NCBI GenBank assembly: GCA_003255065.1
Contig: QAOA01008633.1
Span: 265,647-329,646, forward strand
Origin: Cercis canadensis
Taxonomy: Eukaryota; Streptophyta; Magnoliopsida; Fabales; Fabaceae
Direction of reading: 5' to 3'
Length of the DNA stretch: 64,000 bases
Part shown: in pieces, positions 57,601 through 64,000 of the stretch
Numbering within the stretch: the first letter of the stretch is position 1
Layout: the number at the start of each line of letters is the position of its first letter
The notes under the pieces: generated by a model
The model's input: the letters and a program-made list of their open reading frames with translations, nothing else
Databases searched by the model: none
Told to the model about the DNA's origin: nothing
Made by a program: the position numbers and the translations under genes

Positions 57601-60600
57601 TTTAAATATCAAGAATACTAAAATTCCATAGGAATATATTTCTCTCATGTTGGAAATTAAATTTCCATCCATAGTTATGAGATTTTTAGATTTTTGAAAA
57701 ACTTCTTTTATGAAGAAATCAAAGATTCCCCTGTACCAAACACCTTTAAATCAAACTGAACCAGTGTTGTTAAAGGCCTAAGGCGGCAACCCTCCTAACC
57801 ACTTAGGTGGCATGATGGGGGGCTCATTGAAGTGAGGCGGCCATTTGGAAAAAAAGATCTTATGATAGAATATAGCTTAAAAAAATCATAAAACATATAA
57901 AGACCTATTGNAAATCAAACTGAACCAGTGTTGTTAAAGGCCTAAGGCGGCAACCCTCCTAACCACTTAGGTGGCATGATGGGGGACTCATTGAAGTGAG
58001 GCGGCCATTTGGAAAAAAAGATCTTATGATAGAGTATAGCTTAAAAAAATCATAAAACATATAAAGACCTATTGTAACATCCAAAAAATCTAAAGACATA
58101 AAAGACACAAAACACAGCTCAATTTAACTCCATAAAACATCCAAAAAATGATTTTTCTCCCTCATCGTAGTTGTGATATCCCAATTTATAGACTATCTAT
58201 ATATATATAGAAAATGTGGGTCTTTATAAAATAGTATATGTTTTCTGGTGATAATACAATAAAAAGAAAAATTATAAATGGACAGAAAGGAAAGTTGAAT
58301 TCTACATTAAGGCTTGCCCTCCCATTGTCATAAAACTCCTGAAATATCCATCTCAAAAGCTGCACACTTAATCTCTTCTAAATGGCCTCTCAGTCCATGT
58401 ATCCATGCATCTTGAAATTTCCTTTTCCTCTTTCTTGAGAAGTAAATACTACTATTCACCAAGGAGCACAGAATGAATCCCTAAAACAGTTTCAATGAAA
58501 AGGTAATGCCAAAAAGAAAAAAAGGAAAGTTTCTGTACCTGAAGGTAACCCAATTTTCAGTAATCTTTAAAATGACCTTTAATTACTCATTTATAAAATT
58601 AGGGACATAATATAATAGCTATTAAATAAACCTGGCATAGTTGATTAAGTTACACTCAAATCAGGTCAAATTCTCCTTTACTTCTATTTTAGATACCTAC
58701 ACCTACAATTCTTAGAAAAATTAAATTTGTAGAATAAGGCTACTTCAAAATTCGAAATGAGATAAGATTAATGAAGAAAGAATAATAACTTACCATTTGC
58801 GCGACATATATATTTAGTCCATGAACTGAAATATGGAAGTTTCCAGCAACCCTTTGGACATCTAAAACACCATAAACCTACAAGAAAATTAGAAAAAGAG
58901 TCTAGAGTTTTTCTCATTTTGATAATTGACCTGCAAAGAATAGATCATGACTTAATAAGTGTAGCATTTGTACCCGGCATCCTTCTCCTTTTGTTATTGC
59001 TTCCTTCACCTTCTTGACCGTATTTTCAGTAGATTCATCAAAGCCTTGTAAATGAATCTTTTTTTCTGAATCCTCATGATTATCCTTACCATGATCTGGT
59101 CACAGCATTTATCAGGCTCTAAAATGATATATAAAGTGGCAAGAAAATAACTTTCAAAGAATAAAAGTCTTTGGGAAAATGTGAGCTGTACATTTGTTAT
59201 AGTATGATCCATACAGTGAAAGTTTAAAGGAACGCATGTGAGATTAAAGCAATCTAGAAAATATGTTTTATCACGTATACAAAAGAAAAAAATAGATATA
59301 TTGATGTCCAATTTTTCATGGATAAGAAAAGAAATTTTATTAGAAAGAGAAAAGAAGACGTACAAGTAAGAAGGATGATATGATATCTCCAAAAGAAGAC
59401 AGCAAAAAGGAAAAGTAAACAACAAAAACAAACAAACTCCTCAATGTAATAAAGCTCTCAAATCCCTTTGCAAATGTAACAAAGAGACACCCTTAAAAAA
59501 AACCCATTGGCTAAGCACAAAAGAGAAGCCATAAAGACGACCTTATCCCAAGGACAAATAATTTTTTAACATACTATTTTATCCTAGGTACAAAATGACA
59601 GACTTTGGATGTGGCTACAATTTATCTTCCTTGTACTACTTTGGAATAAAATTCCCAGCACTATGAATACAATAACCATCTATTTAGCATTACATAATTT
59701 CACTATCAAGTCCTGCTCTGGACTTAAGAACCATCATTTCTGAAATAAGTCCCACATCTTTTCTCTCATTGTCGGCTACTCGAATGGAGGTCTGTTAATC
59801 AGTCATATAAGTTTCAATCCTCCAAGATGTTTTTTATGGGTTACTTTCCAACCACACAATATCAAGCAGAGAAATAGCATCCATGCCTCAGAACCCCTTG
59901 ATATATAACACTTCCTCTCCAGCATCCTAAAAATTGAAATACAACTTTGTGCATTACACATTGCTATCCAGCAGCAAAGCAATAGAGCCAGTAATCCAAA
60001 GTCCCTCCACATACAGTAGCAATTCCCAATTAATCTTCTAGTTCTGTAGAAATAACTATCAGCAGAAGACAAAAGACTTACTTCTGTAGAAATAAAGTAA
60101 AATTCTTCCCCAACGTGCTGCTGTATGAGCAGAAGATAGCAACTTATACAAGCCTAGGCTAGCAATGGCTAAACCTTCAAAGTCATGTAACACTATTCTC
60201 AATCAGAAATGATCCAGGGGCTGTCATAAAGATAGCTTAAGATTCCAAAAGGACCAAAACCAAAATACTATTTACATGGTTTATCAGGCCTTAGAAAGCA
60301 AGTGATGCCCAAGTCTGAACACTGGAAAAAGGAAGTGAAATAAAAAACACATGTTTTATTGATACAGATGAATGAGAACAGTAACACAAGGAGGACAAGA
60401 AGTCAACAATCCAATCTTCAATTGAATGAGAAAGTAGAAATTAGCATTTGAAGATTCTTGCCCTCTGTTCCAAGCAAACACACCAATATTACAGCAAACA
60501 TAACATGCCTCCAAAGGATTATTCCTTCTCTTGTCCCTAACCCTTAAAAGGAACCAACAACAACACTCTCCAAAGTTATCCATGTAGTCCCTAAGACAGG

Positions 60601-63600
60601 GCAATCCAGAAACAAATAACCATGAGTTTCCAAATCACTAAAGCACATAACACAAACATCTGGAGATAATCAGAAACAATGTACCTCCTAATCCCAGATA
60701 AAATTATACATCCTTCCCTCAATGACCTCTCTGTTTCTCACATCATGCTAAATGGCTGCAGATGAAACCATGCATTTTGCATAATCATTGAATAACCATT
60801 ACTTTACCTGCATCACATTCAATAAGTACTTCATGACACCAACCATTCCCTATTATCAAACAAGAAAACTCACCAGAACTTTACCAACAAACAATATGGA
60901 TAAGCCACTTGTCATGTATGAACACTGAAAACTGCACTTTGAAGCCTGAACTGACATGTTTTCCTCCACTCACCATCCCAATCTTCCTCAAAATTCCATA
61001 ACCATGTAACTATGAGCAGTTGATTCTTGTCAATAGAGCAAGAACCAGCAGTTTCTAGCCACCGTGCAAATATATGCTACTCAAATAGATAACTCTGGAA
61101 ACACATGAAGACTAACATGTGTTCTTTTAACTAATGTTGGACTAAGTTTCAGAATGACATTTATGATTATTTGTTTTAAAGCAAACAAGATGGCTAGCAG
61201 GAAAAGACAATGCACTTATCAGTTTTTGTCATTGACATAACAAGCAATGATAGAATTGAACCAAATTGAATATAAATAAGAATATTAATAAAAAAAATGA
61301 ATTGACAATTTTAATGAGTTGAAATTATATGCATAATGTGACAGGGCATTACCGTGGTTGTGATGATGTTCATGCCCCTTTTCAACAAGGTCAGATAGAT
61401 ATTCGGTACCAATTATATCACCATGACTGTTCAGGCGAAGCTGCAATAACTCCGAATTGGTTAGTGAATAACTAATCAAAGGATGATTAAAAGCAGAAAA
61501 AGAAAATGTTAGATGAAATTCCTCAAAACAAAGCTTCATAATTACTATATAGTTCCCACTGAGAGCCTTTAACAAATCCATAGTAATACTCAACTCATCC
61601 ATGTATTCATGCATATCTAATCAGCCATCAGCATATTATTGTAATACTAGAACAAGGTCAACCGAGTTCTGATATCCCCCAGCCAAACTAAGAGGGGCTA
61701 GATAAATAGATTTTTGAATAACCTGCTTTTGAATGGTCCATTTCAAGTCCCAATAGTTATTAGCTTACTAGCATCCCAAAAATATAAATCCTAAAATATT
61801 TGTCTAGTTTCACTGCTTATTATAAGCACAGTCCTTAATTTCAAATTCTTGGGGTCAGATACATAAACCATAACTAATCCAGATCCTTTCTATGTATCTT
61901 CATCAGCATTCTTTCTTATTAACTTCCATATTTTCATCTAATCTTTTTACCACATACCTATCCTTACTACTTCCATCACTATCATCCTATGTCTCTCACA
62001 TTTTCTTAGACTTTCAACTTGAATTATCCCCTTTCTACTGTGGCAAATTTGTATCAAATAAGTGTCAAGGTCATCTTAGGCTTCATTTGGATGGGCTTAT
62101 TTTGACTTGTAAATGCTTATTCAGCATTATTAGAGTTTACCAATTATCTGCATTTGGATGTGCTTGGTAAAAGAGCAAATTGGACCTGGGTAAGCTATTT
62201 TAAACTTAATTTCAGTAGCTCAAAATCAAGTTTTCTGCATATAAAATAAACTGAAAAATCTTATACAATAAGCTATTTAGAATTTGATATTGTGAAGTTA
62301 TTCCAAATTTGTGCTAGTGATTATTTGAGATAAACTTATCGCATAAGCAGTTATTTCATCAACTCATCCAAACAGCACTGTCATCAGTTCCCTCTTATCA
62401 TTATTAAATCCAAGCTTAAGACGTTTAAACTAAAAACCTTTATTATTTTTTCTGGTTTTGCAGTTTGATAATGCACTTTCATGTGAAAGTACTTTTCCTC
62501 CACAGCAAAGTTTGGAAATAATCATTGACTAATATTATCCAAAATAAGGAAAATTATTAAGTTGTTGCTTTTCTATACTATTTGCACTCATTGTAGAAAC
62601 TCATTCTCAGAATCGAATATTTTCCAATTATCAAGAGAATGCTTCCTGGATATTTCACATCTAAACACTACCTGATATATTAATATCTATTGACCCATCC
62701 TATTAGTCATTGTCTTCCGACATGTTGAACATCAAAATTCTCATTGTTGCTAGGCTTTGGGAAGCATAAGGACGGCAAAGGCATTGTAGCAATATGCAGT
62801 TTTTCCCTCATTTGGTGATTCTGATCAGCTCAAAAACAAAAAGTGTTGGTAAGAAGGTTGCCATGATATTGAATGATGAGCTTGGCAATACACCTTAGAG
62901 AGGCTGGCAATTAAAAAGTTTAGGACTTTCATGTGTACCCAACATATATAGACAATACCACACCAATTGAAATGTGAACGAATGTTAAAATCAACTATTA
63001 TTCAGATCAAATGTACCATAAACATATGATACGAGTGACTGCAAGATAAGATCCTAATTTTACATACAGCTTAAAATCACATATAGTTTATTTCACCAAA
63101 AATATAACAAGAGAAACTTTAATACGAATAAATTGGAGTCCAAAACTATATTGCAAGAAAAATCTATAAGCATCCTACATTAATTTCTTTTTCTAGGCCT
63201 GCTTTTAATCACCCTTTCTACTTATATCTCTCTCTCACACGCATACGTTGCTCACTGTTTGATTAGGAATCAAAGTATTAGAGAACACAGATTACTTCAA
63301 AGCCAGACTATGACATGAGATACATTACAAATGATTCTTGGGCACTTTATAAGGGGATAACCAGCGAACATTATACAGTCCGCAATTATCTAAATCCTCT
63401 TAAACCAAGCAAACTAAGTAACAAAGTGTTTGTTTTAGTTTTCCATACTTCCAACACATGCCAAAACAGAGAGTCCATGTTTCTTCCAATGTGTAAGGAC
63501 TCAAGGATTCTAATAGCCTCATGCTATCTCAATCTATCAAGAGCATATAATAAGCAAAATACATACATCTAGAAATTCAAGATGTGTACAAACAGAAACA

Positions 63601-63897
63601 ATTTGGACAAAGAAACTGCCTTACTTTCCAGATGTTTGTATCAAGATCCACCTCATGCTTGCCCGACATATCAATAGCATCTACACTTAGGACTGCCACA
63701 AAGAGAAAATCATGAATTATCAGAAGCTTCATTATGATAGAGCACAAGTCATTTAGAATAAACATAAAACACCAACAAGAAACTTGCAGTGACTTCAAGC
63801 AAATGGAAGAACCATGCTAACCATCACAAGGTAAAGAAGGAAATGTCATATTAATGTGAATTGGAAGAGTCTCTCCACGTTTCAAATCCACTGACAT
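54602..63897 (-). CDS. ERV41/ERV46 (ERGIC2/3-like) COPII cargo receptor, 3' part
   Basis: Nine coding exons on the minus strand, all phases joining: 63822-63897, 63625-63692, 61353-61440, 58974-59095, 58794-58877, 56837-56983, 55632-55740, 55422-55541, 54602-54675. They encode the last 295 aa; earlier exons lie right of the window. The protein reads DLKRGETLPIHINMTFPSLP, VLSVDAIDMSGKHEVDLDTN, a His-rich stretch (EHHHNH), GEGCRVYGVLDVQRVAGNFH, FDGGKNVNVSHVIHDLSFGP and VLPTNQFSVTEYF. It ends with a membrane span (LCAVLGGTFALTGM) and a short tail ending KPKSRSALR. This is the lumenal domain and second membrane helix of ERGIC cargo receptors that cycle between ER and Golgi in COPII vesicles. No thioredoxin domain is seen here, so it is not called PDIL5-4. 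The 90-bp intron 55542-55631 happens to be open in frame. Confidence 0.9.
54779..55024. mobile_element. hAT-like MITE in the last intron of the ERGIC gene
   Basis: The right end reversed reads GGCTCCATTTGGGTAAACGG, like the start of the element at 62078 (GGCTTCATTTGGATGGGC). The left side has ATGTTTGGATAAGCTTATG. The inside is full of AAGCTTATT/AGCTATTTTT words. Exact ends are uncertain. Confidence 0.5.
57260..57560 (-). mobile_element. LINE 3' relic in an ERGIC intron
   Basis: On the minus strand, phrases such as REMLKFSLASNFYSAHGQFS and a 3' leader with GGTTTTTACTC resemble the end of a plant LINE. It lies in the same orientation as the host gene and is degenerate. Confidence 0.4.
57748..58074. 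repeat. Assembly-type duplication across a single N (163 bp) in a repeat
   Basis: Bases 57748-57910 recur at 57912-58074 around the N at 57911, with about two mismatches. The unit contains GTGTTGTTAAAGGCCTAAGG, the start of a common plant dispersed repeat. It lies in the 56984-58793 intron, away from exons. Confidence 0.92.
59330..59560 (-). mobile_element. LINE 3' end relic in an ERGIC intron
   Basis: On the minus strand this ends CTTTCTAATAAAATTTCTTT before a tail, the standard end of plant LINEs. It is preceded by degenerate coding such as ASLLCLANGFFLRVSLCYIC. Similar in layout to 40205-40660. Confidence 0.55.
60350..61080 (-). mobile_element. LINE ORF2 relic (zinc-binding region) in an ERGIC intron
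   Basis: On the minus strand it reads, across frames, VLCALVIWKLMVICFWIAL followed by LRDYMDNFGECCCWFLLRVR and EACYVCCNIGVFAWNRGQES. The first phrase corresponds to the C-x2-C...H-x-F-x-C step of the LINE zf-RVT domain. Upstream pieces (TWLWNFEEDWDGEWRKTCQF) may be part of the same copy. Many breaks. Confidence 0.5.
62078..62379. mobile_element. hAT-like MITE in an ERGIC intron
   Basis: The left end AGGCTTCATTTGGATGGGCT and the right end reversed AGTGCTGTTTGGATGAGTTG are inverted repeats. Flanks GTCATCTT and GTCATCAG match at 6 of 8 bases, compatible with an 8-bp hAT duplication. Non-coding, 302 bp. Confidence 0.55.
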
Positions 63898-64000
63898 CTG
63901 CAAAAGATGAGCTTATGTGAAAAATATATGTATATATAACCTATTAAATCCACAAAGTGTAGAATTCTCAGTAATGACATGATATCATCAAGAACCAAGA
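63898..64000 (-). other. Intron of the ERGIC-like gene running off the window
   Basis: The minus strand ends TCATCTTTTGCAG directly before the exon at 63897, a good acceptor. The upstream exon is outside the window. Confidence 0.7.

Noticed and set aside
54602..63897. Calling the right-hand gene PDIL5-4 (thioredoxin-ERV fusion)
   Set aside because: No CxxC thioredoxin module occurs in the visible exons, and the sequence between the lumenal blocks is a His-rich linker. An ERGIC2/3-like receptor fits better.
1..64000. A novel defence, toxin or CRISPR-like system
   Set aside because: The window is plant nuclear DNA with ordinary host genes and transposons. No clustered unknown genes or array-like spaced repeats were seen.

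Overview
The window is nuclear DNA of a flowering plant, most likely a woody eudicot (inference). The signs are AT-rich intergenic DNA, genes split by GT-AG introns, plant-type Ty1/copia and Ty3/gypsy retrotransposons, CACTA and Mutator-type DNA transposons and many small MITEs. I saw no bacterial, organellar or viral gene cluster, no CRISPR array and no convincing tRNA or rRNA gene. The species cannot be named from this sequence.

Four host genes are supported. (1) The first exon of a pectinesterase (minus strand, 513-898), whose remaining exons lie beyond the left edge. (2) A complete intronless VQ-motif gene of the JAV1/VQ22 type (minus, 9171-9809), with a TATA box, a W-box and a G-box upstream. 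(3) A complete eight-exon RING-CH (MARCH-type) membrane E3 ubiquitin ligase (plus, 36812-45977, 489 aa), one of whose introns has a GC-AG boundary. (4) The last nine coding exons of an ERV41/ERV46 (ERGIC2/3-like) COPII cargo-receptor gene (minus, 54602-63897), whose 5' part lies beyond the right edge. These genes do not form a common pathway.

Most of the rest is transposon debris. From about 10.9 to 18.6 kb there is a tandem segmental duplication whose second copy was split by a rearranged copia relic, itself invaded by CACTA DNA. From 23.4 to 34.0 kb lies a degenerate copia element with a chromovirus-like gypsy element inserted in its integrase, with perfect 5-bp target duplications. From 46.5 to 49.3 kb sit two related Mutator-type foldback elements. 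The second has a perfect 9-bp target duplication and carries what looks like a captured fragment of a bHLH (JAM/bHLH13-type) gene, that is, a Pack-MULE. LINE relics lie in introns of both large genes.

The assembly carries a clear artefact. At eight of nine single-N positions outside homopolymers, and at every one I could test, the sequence before the N is repeated almost exactly after it (29 to 528 bp). These look like overlapping contig ends joined without merging. They inflate the sequence and create false duplicate ORFs, notably inside the gypsy gag. No undescribed molecular system is evident. The most biologically interesting items are the Pack-MULE, the rearranged copia relic with intact target duplication, a TTAA-flanked repeat and the GC-AG intron.
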